From Patescibacteria group bacterium (lineage in GTDB: Bacteria > Patescibacteriota > Minisyncoccia > JAHIHE01 > JAGLIN01), in NCBI GenBank assembly GCA_029210775.1, contig JARGGI010000010.1, positions 1 to 37,367 of the forward strand: 37,367 bases of DNA. Reading direction: 5' to 3'. Position numbers and translations under genes: made by a program. Under the pieces are notes generated by a model. It did not search any database, was not told the origin of the DNA, and worked only from the letters and a program-made list of their open reading frames with translations. The number at the start of each line of letters is the position of its first letter. Position 1 is the first letter of the stretch. Positions 26,801 through 36,287 of the stretch are shown one piece after another.

Positions 26801-27905
26801 CTGTTGCAACAATAACAGTTTCTTCAGGATCAATTTTCACATGATTATCATTTAAATCAAAAGCACTAGAAGCGTAACTTATAGCAGTTCCAGAAACAAA
26901 AGATCCCAAAAAATCAGTTTCACAAACGATAGTTTGACCAAACAAATTACAATCAGTCTTGCTATCTGAAACAGCATCAACTGTCCATGAAATGTTATGT
27001 TTCTTAAAACCAATATCATCTACTGCAGTAGATTTAATTTTAAATTTATCAGTGGCATATAGCGTACCAGATGGACTTCTTGTAATACTTATCGTCGGAG
27101 GACTTTCATCACAAACAGAAGCCGTTATGCTTTCATATATTTTTTGTAACTCAATATCCAACTGAGAAGAGGATATAGAATTACAGTTTGCAAGCGGAGG
27201 CGATGAAGCGTCTGCTGGAATATAATAACAATCAGAAGGTAAAATTTCAGGTCTTCTAATGAAATTTTCAGCATTAGTTTTATTTGATCCTATTAATTCA
27301 TCTAATCCCACTCCAATGGCAATGATCCTAATTCCAAGACTATGAGCAATTTGAAGCTCGTTTTCTGCTAATGAAGCATTAGATTCAGTCGTAGGTCCAC
27401 CAAAAATAATAATCATAGTTTTTGTAGCTTCGTCATTCGTAGTACTTGTTAAAGCAGTTCGAGATTTCAAAATAGCTCCTGACAAATAACGTCCACCAGA
27501 AGGAAAGTCCGACAAAGGACCAGGATCTGCACTTAATACATTTTGAATAATACTATAAGTTTGAGTCAATGACCAACTAGACGTATTATAATTATAAACC
27601 AAAAGTCCAACTTGATGATGTCTGTTTGAAGGATTAATAGCAGTAGGATTTGTAGAAAACAGACCCGATTCAATCCCACTTTCATTTTTATATATAAAAT
27701 CTTTACTTGCTTGCTTTATAAAATCAAATTCTGATGCAGTCATACTTGCAGAATAATCCAATGTCAATATTACATCAGCAGGACCCTTACAAGTTGCAGC
27801 TTGTGAAATACTAAAAATTCCAGAGAGAAACAAAGTGAAAAGAATTGAGAAAAACATTATAATATTTTTCTTAATAATTTTGTTTTTTATATTATTACGT
27901 TTCAT
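20838..27905 (-). CDS. 2355-aa secreted multidomain protein: VWA, NGIDDDCDG motif, PA14, two LamG/ConA-like domains, Cys-rich tail; candidate pilus-associated adhesin
   Basis: Signal peptide; MIDAS 'DYSAS'; 'CSNGIDDDCDGMIDG'; PA14 'YKIYAQSDDGIKVYINGEEVISYW'; LamG 'MKFDGINDSVYVGTDLISDDMSIEFWLKP' and 'YGLDFDGINDYVKTNSFSIPN...ITFSGWIN'; C-terminal CxxC-rich modules. Confidence 0.85.
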   Translation of the reverse strand: MKRNNIKNKIIKKNIIMFFSILFTLFLSGIFSISQAATCKGPADVILTLDYSASMTASEFDFIKQASKDFIYKNESGIESGLFSTNPTAINPSNRHHQVGLLVYNYNTSSWSLTQTYSIIQNVLSADPGPLSDFPSGGRYLSGAILKSRTALTSTTNDEATKTMIIIFGGPTTESNASLAENELQIAHSLGIRIIAIGVGLDELIGSNKTNAENFIRRPEILPSDCYYIPADASSPPLANCNSISSSQLDIELQKIYESITASVCDESPPTISITRSPSGTLYATDKFKIKSTAVDDIGFKKHNISWTVDAVSDSKTDCNLFGQTIVCETDFLGSFVSGTAISYASSAFDLNDNHVKIDPEETVIVATASFYNPSPLFRNVEENIQINVIDPSGQAFGDDFYIRVDNIDSSTGIKKERVINENNISSKMNDICSGTGSNRICGIDFVAGCDIEGVYPYDTVDVYVYAKSGGVFHSLPIASSLGNILAPSPGEGVLWPGTCSNGIDDDCDGMIDGTEASSCDGSGPTVSLSRTSPIETDEFYDDDVSMTLKSVASDSNGILKNYIYYRVGDTSPWSTYYCNDVDANGFCDEHPGVSSANILLDINSFPTSPGTVVEYYSKVTDFSENENVTTTPTKFFIVKSRECDAVSNGDNCLVSTGKCCDLVCNISSVNTGSPDPYDSNCAKEVCNGTILEKIVDPAKNNLPCMDEESGESSGCFSFTPSVLQSPLNIPTTSPYDVSPYSPLGCEKRDYNCFGGYCNYGVAENDRKLDGCDILATPRVFRDFECNASNECMQKGEWSDIRCDNTLTYSKLTVADGTNTNMTGAPEVLDSKTNMIKISAHVADPNGIAEYKIFWRVNGGVWQEKNCGSCPSGVNVICDCTQEVGPFNHGDFVNYYMWAKDASPNSNEKYVGLEGGLNYDYYTHSYIGTDRKGTYKGSDIDISLDHTWGSTIQINADNVWEDQNDAAMTWEGFITPDVIGEYKIYAQSDDGIKVYINGEEVISYWGYLYPAHTGTHTFNSLDYVPIKIIWFDGGRTGRMRLGWLPPGETTEIYPIPATNLIAPYALAVRDSECYDIPINYSPIGAGSDKVNLELCDFANGRCCGGYCDSSKSNTYLYDDECAVDACSVSNPDSWITIPANAGIPCGTPGCFDYYNGCFGQGNLCSSGYCEIDPGGIKTDKCVGNILDENNGCSAGTCGFIDGGTDCSSSIDSDGDGIACACDCGGYDIEEKVYSSMKFDGINDSVYVGTDLISDDMSIEFWLKPDLIGDSSQRIIHNGNGAGRGPGPEINIFVAPSGYLYFRGASSYATSDIFTSTTISSEWTHIVGVLDSSNGKAKLYKNGNQTPVYVDSWSGTFVKVDTLNGIDLNDFKNFSISGRAGRRYAGLLDELRVYNRALYPEEIEDHYNGIFADNTGLVSYWDFDEGTGEIVGDSSGNGNDGSLSNVDGTLYNMDESDWVNGKYGYGLDFDGINDYVKTNSFSIPNTNNVITFSGWINNSKKTAHQTLIADATQSGSTGFLFLYRQYDNDYLIWQFAFGTSYSYFYSSSNFFTGYDNQWVYVTAVVDYANKTAKFYRNGELINTATTTLNMLFPNLSRSKYIGSYNSSAHRFDGLMDDVRIYNRALSDAEVEEHYKGVFTDNSGLVGYWNFNEGTGTVVNEISGNGPQWVNYGNGDDKDSAGNPIGILNRNVPVPWQVCTDTKDNDCDLISDENVVNNSYCDGEVETVSIKATSKKSGVVQGNATAVIDTISGKVISVTVVDGGSGYVSDPKVEISGGGASTAASISAILTGDIITDFFVIDGGSGYTSVPIVTISGGDILSISQPFASVYNNSIDSVNDDFTLTAMASDSLGISQILIEWTNDNWKTTGSVSCNNVTICSACVFGGSCANPQIDPVLLKADSVFKYRAIAVDNSSNNNIKKTSEQGFVVLHSNISPYLTNLIITEPDFCKEGLKYKLYWAFNDADLDIQDYYEIQVKEGNDDFSVGPFVVNIKKVAVDGYHQINKGENMVSGLTVTGVANNYIENGGALWITDEWKGGIVKITSGTGIGQERVVLSNDINRIYMTSNWTTNPAIGDTFEVTSMNLEYGSKSYYWRVRVTDNHDVYPRTSDWVVYDDLKNPDGDGNSKTFTTPQNPYPVVDFVAHPFDNSVNPPVENLNKECAYETYEDTTSVDKCLFGEDIIFHKTIGCASSDSNMCLSLEKSRCDDVYCVECTDNSTCNKFNGATNYVCNSGVCQTASNVCNNDSDCKSTNYAKCEVSECVQCDADSQCTKFGLNYLCNGGKCEYFKKLEWDFFGDLSVDSTDSDPINNYVESVFDVHDVSLKATDIEGKFCIKTKKIPFGGDKYPKWNEVHSSN

Positions 27906-27936
27906 TTTGTTAATCTTTAAAATAATTAAAAATTTA

Positions 27937-28599
27937 TTATTTCTTTTGCTTTATACCTACGCCACTTTCTCCAGTGGCAATCAAGCTTATTATATCTTTG
28001 CAAGTATCAAAACTAACTGCATAAGTGTTATTTTTTAAATCTAAAAATATTGCAGACTTCACTTGCTGTTCATCCTGATTTCCATCATTACCATATATGG
28101 CTAAAAACCCCAACACTTCGCAATCACCCTCAGTTGAAACCTGCACCCTCATCTTAAGCTTATTGTTAACACAATCACTACTCAAAACTTCAAAACTTCC
28201 TTGACATTTTTCAATTATTTTTTTTATTTCATCTCTGACAGCTTTATTTTTTTTGCTAATCGCTGTTTTTCCATCTGCATCAATTGTGCCAACCCCAAAA
28301 TCCCCCCTACAATCATAAATTTCACATACAGAATATTTCTTGTCATTACAAAGAAAATATTTATCACAATCTGAACTTACGCAATTTCCTTCCAGTAAAT
28401 CGCATCCTGGAAAATATTTTGAAAAATAATTTTCTTGAACATTATTTTTTTCAGGATACATATTATTATCAACATCTATTACATCTTTAAGCTGAATTAA
28501 TCCCCCAACAGTATAAAATAACAATAAACCCAAAATGATTATTGTGAGCTTCATTAAAACAGCTGGAAAATTAACTTTTTTTGTTTTTGTTTTGTTCAT
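27937..28599 (-). CDS. Hypothetical Cys-rich membrane-anchored protein of the pilus cluster
   Basis: 220 aa; N-terminal TM 'VLMKLTIIILGLLLFYTVGGLI', then multiple Cys. Confidence 0.65.
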   Translation of the reverse strand: MNKTKTKKVNFPAVLMKLTIIILGLLLFYTVGGLIQLKDVIDVDNNMYPEKNNVQENYFSKYFPGCDLLEGNCVSSDCDKYFLCNDKKYSVCEIYDCRGDFGVGTIDADGKTAISKKNKAVRDEIKKIIEKCQGSFEVLSSDCVNNKLKMRVQVSTEGDCEVLGFLAIYGNDGNQDEQQVKSAIFLDLKNNTYAVSFDTCKDIISLIATGESGVGIKQKK

Positions 28600-28612
28600 A
28601 ATTTTAAAATTA

Positions 28613-28945
28613 TTAATATGATTTAGTAAAAGGATCTTTTTCTCTTTTTTTATATATATTTTCTTTAATTAAATTTCTATATATTACTATCTCATCGACT
28701 TGACTATTTTCTAAAAGACGCTCTATAGTATTTCTATTTTTGTTTATCCTGTTATCATAGACACTGATATTATTCTCAATTAATTCATTATAACCAGGTA
28801 TATCTTGTTCAACAGGACTTACTATTACAAAAGAATATATAGCCACAGAAATAAAAACAATTAGGACTAAAAAATTAATAGCAAAATTTTTTTTACTTTT
28901 TATTTTCTTTATTATTATTTTCACAAAACCTCTTTTTTCTTCCAT
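28613..28945 (-). CDS. Hypothetical single-TM protein of the pilus cluster
   Basis: 110 aa; N-terminal TM, located between PilO-like and Cys-rich genes. Confidence 0.6.
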   Translation of the reverse strand: MEEKRGFVKIIIKKIKSKKNFAINFLVLIVFISVAIYSFVIVSPVEQDIPGYNELIENNISVYDNRINKNRNTIERLLENSQVDEIVIYRNLIKENIYKKREKDPFTKSY

Positions 28946-28951
28946 ATAATT

Positions 28952-29563
28952 TTAATAATAGAAAAAACTAATTTCAATATTATAATTTAAAATTGTGACT
29001 GGCAATAATTCACTTTCATTTTCTTCTGATATACCCATAGCCGTCTTCATTGACACAGAATCAACTTGCACAAAAGGAATACTTCTTTCAATATTTTCTA
29101 AAAAATCAATAAAATTCTCGAAACTACCAGAAGCCGAAAAACTAATACCTTTACTTTTTACATTATTTTCTACCTCTTTATTTTTAAAAATGTTCTTTTT
29201 GTCAAAAACGGATAAAGACTCTATATTAATGTTTCTGTCTTTGGCAAGTTTTTCAATATGAGCTAAATAATCTTCATAATTATCTCTATCTGAAATTAAA
29301 TTTTTAATTTTATCCATATTTCTTAGATAATTTTCTTTGCTTTCTATATCTTCAATACTTTGTATTCTTTTAAGCTGAAATTCTCGAGATTTTATGTTTT
29401 GTTCTTTTATATTTATTTCCAACTTCTTAATTTCAGCTTCTTGATGCAAAGGCATGATAATAAAATATATACAAAAAGAAGCAATAACCAAAATTAAAAA
29501 TAATATCACAAAGTCTTGTGGAATTTTTTTCTTATTATAATTTACATTAATATTATTAGTCAT
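28952..29563 (-). CDS. pilO: PilO-like type IV pilus assembly protein
   Basis: 203 aa; N-terminal TM, coiled coil, 'ISFSASGSFENFIDFLENIERSIPFVQVDSVSM'. Confidence 0.75.
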   Translation of the reverse strand: MTNNINVNYNKKKIPQDFVILFLILVIASFCIYFIIMPLHQEAEIKKLEINIKEQNIKSREFQLKRIQSIEDIESKENYLRNMDKIKNLISDRDNYEDYLAHIEKLAKDRNINIESLSVFDKKNIFKNKEVENNVKSKGISFSASGSFENFIDFLENIERSIPFVQVDSVSMKTAMGISEENESELLPVTILNYNIEISFFYY

Positions 29564-29603
29564 TGTTAAAAAAGTAATTCAAACTAAAGTAATCGTTAAA
29601 ATA

Positions 29604-30500
29604 TTAATATTTAATCCTCATCAAACCATTAAACTCCACAAAACCCTTATATTCCTTTTCATTTAAATATTTTTCTTTACCACAATATTTTTCTTTCTCA
29701 GAATTTTCTTCCATAAAACATACTTCACAGCAAATAAAAACTTCATTTATAATAGTTTTAAATTCTCTCTGAAAATCACCTTCAAGAGATGCTATTTTTT
29801 CCAAATCATATGCTATTCCATCAAATTCTACTTCTAATATTTCTCCCTTTTCAGGGATTTCTTTCATATTTGCAGAAAAATTATTTATTTTTATATACCT
29901 ATCTGTCTTAAAAGAAAGCATTGATAAACCAAAATCCCAATAATTCCTATGATATAAAATTGTATCCTTTTTTAATTTTAATTGACCGTCAAATTCTGCT
30001 TCCTGATTACTATTGATGTTAATTCCATTTATTACAACTTTATTTACTAAATAATAATTTTTAAAAACAGCAATTTGGTTTACAGCAGCACTATAATTTT
30101 CTGCAACTGCACTAAAATCAAAAATTATGGAATCTTCATTTTCTTGAAATGCTCCATCCAATAAGTAGACATCTTTGTTTATTATTTTTTGAATAAATTT
30201 TAAAGCTCGAGAATAATAATAGTGCTTTTGTAATATATTGGAGGATTCATTGATTTTATTCTCTGCAAGTGGAGATTTTTTTTTATCTATTTCATCTTTT
30301 ATCTCAACATCTAATTTATCTAATTTCAAATCAATATCTTCAATCTTTTTTTGAGCCATTGCTTTTTCATAATAGAACCCAATAAAAAGAACGGTTGAAA
30401 TAAATATCATAAAAAAGGAAATCAAAAATATATCCCTTCTTTGTTTTTTCAAACTACTCTTTATTTTTATACTTGTTGGAAGTAAATTTATAGAAGACAT
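29604..30500 (-). CDS. PilN-like fimbrial assembly protein
   Basis: 298 aa; starts 'MSSINLLPTSIK', TM at ~25-47, coiled coil. Confidence 0.65.
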   Translation of the reverse strand: MSSINLLPTSIKIKSSLKKQRRDIFLISFFMIFISTVLFIGFYYEKAMAQKKIEDIDLKLDKLDVEIKDEIDKKKSPLAENKINESSNILQKHYYYSRALKFIQKIINKDVYLLDGAFQENEDSIIFDFSAVAENYSAAVNQIAVFKNYYLVNKVVINGININSNQEAEFDGQLKLKKDTILYHRNYWDFGLSMLSFKTDRYIKINNFSANMKEIPEKGEILEVEFDGIAYDLEKIASLEGDFQREFKTIINEVFICCEVCFMEENSEKEKYCGKEKYLNEKEYKGFVEFNGLMRIKY

Positions 30501-30564
30501 AAAAATTTTAACATATAATAAAACACTTTATATTATACCACATACAAGGAAATATCGAAAAAAT

Positions 30565-31119
30565 TTAAATAATATTCATTTCTTTTAATGCTCTTTCAAA
30601 TATATAGACGGCTCTTTTTACTTCTTCGGTTTCAACATCAAAATTCTCATTTTCCTTGATCTTCTTTTTAAGTTTATATGCCCAAACTATATCTTCTTTA
30701 AATTCCAACTGGCTATCAGGAATCTTTCTTAATCTTTCTTCAATGTTACTTCCAGAAAAATTAGCTATTTTTAGAACCTTATTAAACAATTCTTCTGCGC
30801 CAACAACAGCTTTTTTTTGATTTTCAGAACTATCAGACTCTAAATTAGCTACAATTAATTCCCATTCTTTTTGAACTTTTGTTTTTGGAAGTCTTCCTGC
30901 CTCCATTGCCTCTTCTATCATTTCTTTTAATCTAACTTTGAAACTGCCCTCTACTCTGAATACAATCAAAATTATCGCCACAATAAACAAAATTGTCACA
31001 AAAATAAATAGATATTTAATTAAAGCAAAAAGAAACGACCACCATCCAATATAAATAACCAATCCACCTAATTTCAAGGTTTCTGCTGCTTGAACTGATT
31101 GAATAAAAAATCCTATCAT
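30565..31119 (-). CDS. Hypothetical membrane protein
   Basis: 184 aa; TM segments then acidic helical domain. Confidence 0.65.
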   Translation of the reverse strand: MIGFFIQSVQAAETLKLGGLVIYIGWWSFLFALIKYLFIFVTILFIVAIILIVFRVEGSFKVRLKEMIEEAMEAGRLPKTKVQKEWELIVANLESDSSENQKKAVVGAEELFNKVLKIANFSGSNIEERLRKIPDSQLEFKEDIVWAYKLKKKIKENENFDVETEEVKRAVYIFERALKEMNII

Positions 31120-31128
31120 AATTAAAAA

Positions 31129-32625
31129 TTAGATTCTCGGTTTTTTAAGATGCCAATTAGTATTTTTTTCATATACATTTGCAAGTTTTAAAACATTTTT
31201 TTCATCAAATGCTTTGCCGATTATTTGCATTCCAATTGGCATCTCATTTTTCCCATCTTTTGGTTCAGAAAATCCACAAGGAACAGAAACAGCTGGCAAT
31301 CCCGCAAGACTGACAGCACTCAAGAAGATATCTTCCATATACATTTCCAAGGGATTACCACTATGCTCGCCAATTTTGAAAGCAACATTTGGAGTAGTTG
31401 GTGTAATCATAATATCAACTTTTTTAAAAGCTTCATCAAAATCTTTTTTTATCAATGATCGAACTTTTTGTGCTTTCAAATAATATGCATCATAATATCC
31501 GCTACTAAGTGCATATGTGCCAAGCATTATTCTTCTTTTTGCCTCGCTACCAAAACCTTTTCCTTTTGACTTGCAATATATTTCAATTAAATTTTTTGCT
31601 TGAACACTATCATCATTTGTCGCGGAATATCCAAAACGAATTCCGTCAAATCTTGCTAAATTTGAACTCACTTCAGAAGGTGTAATAATGTAATAAGTTG
31701 GAACTGCATATTTTGTATGTAAAAGACGAATTTCAACCACTAAAGCACCCAAGCTTTCAATTTTTTTTATAGCTTCTTCAATCGCTTCTTTTATGTTAAC
31801 ATTTAATTCATCGAGGAAATATTCACTGGGAATGCCAATTTTCAAGCCTTTAATGTTATCATCTTTTAGATATTCTTTGTAGTTATCAACTTCATTACTT
31901 GATGTTGTTGAATCTTTCTGATCAACTCCCGCAATTTTTTCAAGAATTATGGCAGCATCTATAACATTTTTTGCCATAATGCTCGGACAATCTGTTGAAG
32001 ATGTCATCGAAATCAAACCAAAACGAGAAACCCTGCCATAGGTTGGTTTTAATCCTACCAAGTTACAAAACGCCGCAGGTTGTCTAATTGATCCTCCTGT
32101 GTCACTCCCAATTGAATAGATACATTGGTCTGCTGCCACTGAAGATGCGCTTCCACCAGACGATCCTCCAGGAACTCTCTCTTGATCCCAAGGATTATGA
32201 CTTGTAAAAAAATCAGAATTTTCAGTTGATGCACCGTGTGCAAATGCATCACAATTCACTTTTCCAAGCATTACCATTCCCTCTTTTTTAAGTCTTGAAA
32301 TCAAAGTGGCATCATAAGCTGGAATATAATTTTTCAAAATATTTGATGACGCAGTTGTTAAAACTCCTTTAGTATTTATTATATCCTTAATTGAACATGG
32401 AATTCCTAATAAAAAATTATTATTAGCTTCTCCTTTATTTATTTTTCTGTCCGCTTCTCCTGCCTGCTCAATTGCCTCATCTTCTGTTACTGTGATAAAA
32501 GACTTAATTTTATCATCTGTCTTTTTTATATAGGAAAGATACGCCTTTGTTAATTCAACTGATGAAAATTCTTTTTTTCTTAAACCTTCACTGGCCTTTG
32601 TTATAGTTAATTTATCTAATTCCAT
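31129..32625 (-). CDS. gatA: Asp-tRNA(Asn)/Glu-tRNA(Gln) amidotransferase subunit A
   Basis: 498 aa; amidase signature 'GGSSGGSASSVAADQCIYSIGSDTGGSIRQPAAFCNLVGLKPTYGRVSRFGL'. Confidence 0.95.
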   Translation of the reverse strand: MELDKLTITKASEGLRKKEFSSVELTKAYLSYIKKTDDKIKSFITVTEDEAIEQAGEADRKINKGEANNNFLLGIPCSIKDIINTKGVLTTASSNILKNYIPAYDATLISRLKKEGMVMLGKVNCDAFAHGASTENSDFFTSHNPWDQERVPGGSSGGSASSVAADQCIYSIGSDTGGSIRQPAAFCNLVGLKPTYGRVSRFGLISMTSSTDCPSIMAKNVIDAAIILEKIAGVDQKDSTTSSNEVDNYKEYLKDDNIKGLKIGIPSEYFLDELNVNIKEAIEEAIKKIESLGALVVEIRLLHTKYAVPTYYIITPSEVSSNLARFDGIRFGYSATNDDSVQAKNLIEIYCKSKGKGFGSEAKRRIMLGTYALSSGYYDAYYLKAQKVRSLIKKDFDEAFKKVDIMITPTTPNVAFKIGEHSGNPLEMYMEDIFLSAVSLAGLPAVSVPCGFSEPKDGKNEMPIGMQIIGKAFDEKNVLKLANVYEKNTNWHLKKPRI

Positions 32626-32796
32626 AGTTTATTTTTTTATATATATTTAATCTAATGTTCTTTAAATCCAAGAATTAACCCATCTATTATTTTTTAGATA
32701 ATTGCTTAGCATCCTTTTCTTAACCAACCCTAAAATAATGAAACATCTTCTTCCCCTTTTTACAGTTTATACTTAATACCTACCACTTAATACTAA

Positions 32797-33099
32797 TTAC
32801 ATTACTTGTTTTACTTTAATATAATCATCATCTCGATCAGGGAAATTATCAATAATTCTTTTTCTTGTCTCATCATCACAACCTTCAATAATATCTTCCC
32901 TAAAAACATTCTCAAGTCCAGTAACTTGAGAAACTGGTTTAACATTCTTTGTATCAACTTCTTTCAACTGCTCAATATATCCCAGAACAGCAGAAAGCTC
33001 AATAGAAAACTTTTCTTTTTCATCTTTTGTAAGCTCAATTCTTGCCAGGTCTGCAATGTGCTCTACCTCCTCTATTGAAAGTATTTTTTTCTCTGTCAT
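32797..33099 (-). CDS. gatC: Asp-tRNA(Asn)/Glu-tRNA(Gln) amidotransferase subunit C
   Basis: 100 aa; 'LSIEEVEHIADLARIELTKDEKEKFSIELSAVLGYIEQLKEVDTKNVKP'. Confidence 0.93.
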   Translation of the reverse strand: MTEKKILSIEEVEHIADLARIELTKDEKEKFSIELSAVLGYIEQLKEVDTKNVKPVSQVTGLENVFREDIIEGCDDETRKRIIDNFPDRDDDYIKVKQVM

Positions 33100-33160
33100 T
33101 TTATATATTAATTATCTATTAATCTGATTTAATTATACCACTAAAATAGTATTTTCCAAA

Positions 33161-35179
<2,019 letters not shown>

Positions 35180-35369
35180 CTATTTTATATTAATCTACCA
35201 AAATTTACACTATATAGGATTTACTTATTTTCTCCAATTATTTTTCCTCTTTAATTAGAGAAAGAAGAATTTAATAAAATGGTTTAAATTCGTTAAATTT
35301 TCATTTAGATTTTAATAATTCAATGTTGTTTTATAAAAACAGATAAAAATCAACAAACTTTATATAATT

Positions 35370-35413
35370 AAATGTATAACATTTCTCACGGCCGTGAGAA
35401 ATGTTATACATTT
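35370..35413. repeat. 44-bp perfect palindrome P1
   Basis: AAATGTATAACATTTCTCACGGCCGTGAGAAATGTTATACATTT; every symmetric pair checked. Confidence 0.98.
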
Positions 35414-35419
35414 TATATC

Positions 35420-35950
35420 TTATAATTCTATTTCTTCAATTAAAAATAATTTTACATATGGATCAAGAGAATGTTTTTTTAAAATAAATTCTGTTTCCTT
35501 TTGAACATCATATGGACAAACCCAAATACTCTGTTGAAGTAATTTATAATTCAAAATTCGTAAATTATCACGTAACAAATCCCTCAACCATCTTTTTTTC
35601 TCTGGAATATCAAAAACTATCATCTGCCACTTCCCGTCTCGCCTTTTTTGTCCACCTTTTATTTTAAATTTTACTCTTAAAACTTTTTCAGCCCCTTTTT
35701 TTGTCAAAACAATTCCTTTGTTTTGTTTTAGGTTCTTTATTTTAATATAACCATTCCTTTTTAAATAGCTTACCAAATGACTAAATTGCTGTTTTGTTTT
35801 TCTTTTCTTGTGTTGTTGCTTTAATTCATAGAGAGCAGGACAACAAACTTCCTTCATTGTCCGAGGAGCAAATATATCAAAAGTGCTATCAAATTTTTCA
35901 ATATAATTATACAAATCTAATAAAAAACTTTCAGTGATCTGCAATTTCAT
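35420..35950 (-). CDS. PaaX-like / Cas2-fold protein with N-terminal winged helix
   Basis: 176 aa; N-terminal helical/wHTH region, C-terminal 'KWQMIVFDIPEKKRWLRDLLRDNLRILNYKLLQQSIWVCPYDVQKETEFILKKHSLDPYVKLFLIEEIEL' typical of the Cas2-like PaaX middle domain. Confidence 0.78.
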   Translation of the reverse strand: MKLQITESFLLDLYNYIEKFDSTFDIFAPRTMKEVCCPALYELKQQHKKRKTKQQFSHLVSYLKRNGYIKIKNLKQNKGIVLTKKGAEKVLRVKFKIKGGQKRRDGKWQMIVFDIPEKKRWLRDLLRDNLRILNYKLLQQSIWVCPYDVQKETEFILKKHSLDPYVKLFLIEEIEL

Positions 35951-36005
35951 AATAATTTTCGCTAAATTTTAAATTAAAAATTATCTCTAAAATTCTACTA
36001 ACTTT

Positions 36006-36034
36006 ATTATACACCCATTTATAAAATAAGTATA
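36006..36034 (-). promoter_or_regulatory. Possible promoter of the Cas2/PaaX-like gene, with palindrome P2 overlapping the -35 region
   Basis: Minus-strand TATAAT at 36011-36006; position 17 bp upstream (36034-36029, TATACT) lies inside P2. Confidence 0.4.
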
Positions 36035-36067
36035 ACTTTTCTCACGGCCGTGAGAAAAGTTATACTT
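36028..36067. repeat. 40-bp perfect palindrome P2
   Basis: AAGTATAACTTTTCTCACGGCCGTGAGAAAAGTTATACTT; shares core GTATAAC[A/T]TTTCTCACGGCCGTGAGAAA[T/A]GTTATAC with P1. Confidence 0.98.
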
Positions 36068-36142
36068 TTATAATATAGTTTGAAATAAAGAGAAATTTCA
36101 ATTGATTAAAATATTAGGCATAATGATAAAAAATATACAATT

Positions 36143-36286
36143 ACTTCAAATTAAGAAATAACTAAATTTGTCATAGTAGGTCTTTCTTTATACATACAGA
36201 CTTGTTAAACTATGATAAATTTAGTGCGTTTTCCACCCTTCAACAAGCTCAAGTGACAAGTATATTGAATTTCGTAATTTAAAATA
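36143..36286. repeat. Degenerate, inverted second copy of the 9884-10007 MITE-like element
   Basis: Reverse complement reads 'aattcaatatacttgtcacttgagcttgttgaagggtggaaaacgcactaaatttatcatagttt', aligning with 'aattcaatatatttgtcaccctgagcttgtcaaaggatggaaaatgcgtcaaatttatcatagttt'. Confidence 0.75.
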
Positions 36287-36287
36287 A

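Noticed and set aside
20952-27165. Many small ORFs on both strands within the giant gene
   Set aside because: Shadow ORFs of the 7-kb CDS; low-complexity compositions, no family resemblance.
35370-36067. Palindromes as Rho-independent terminators or as CRISPR repeats
   Set aside because: No T tract follows either hairpin on either strand, and only two copies flank a gene with no regular spacer array or cas1.
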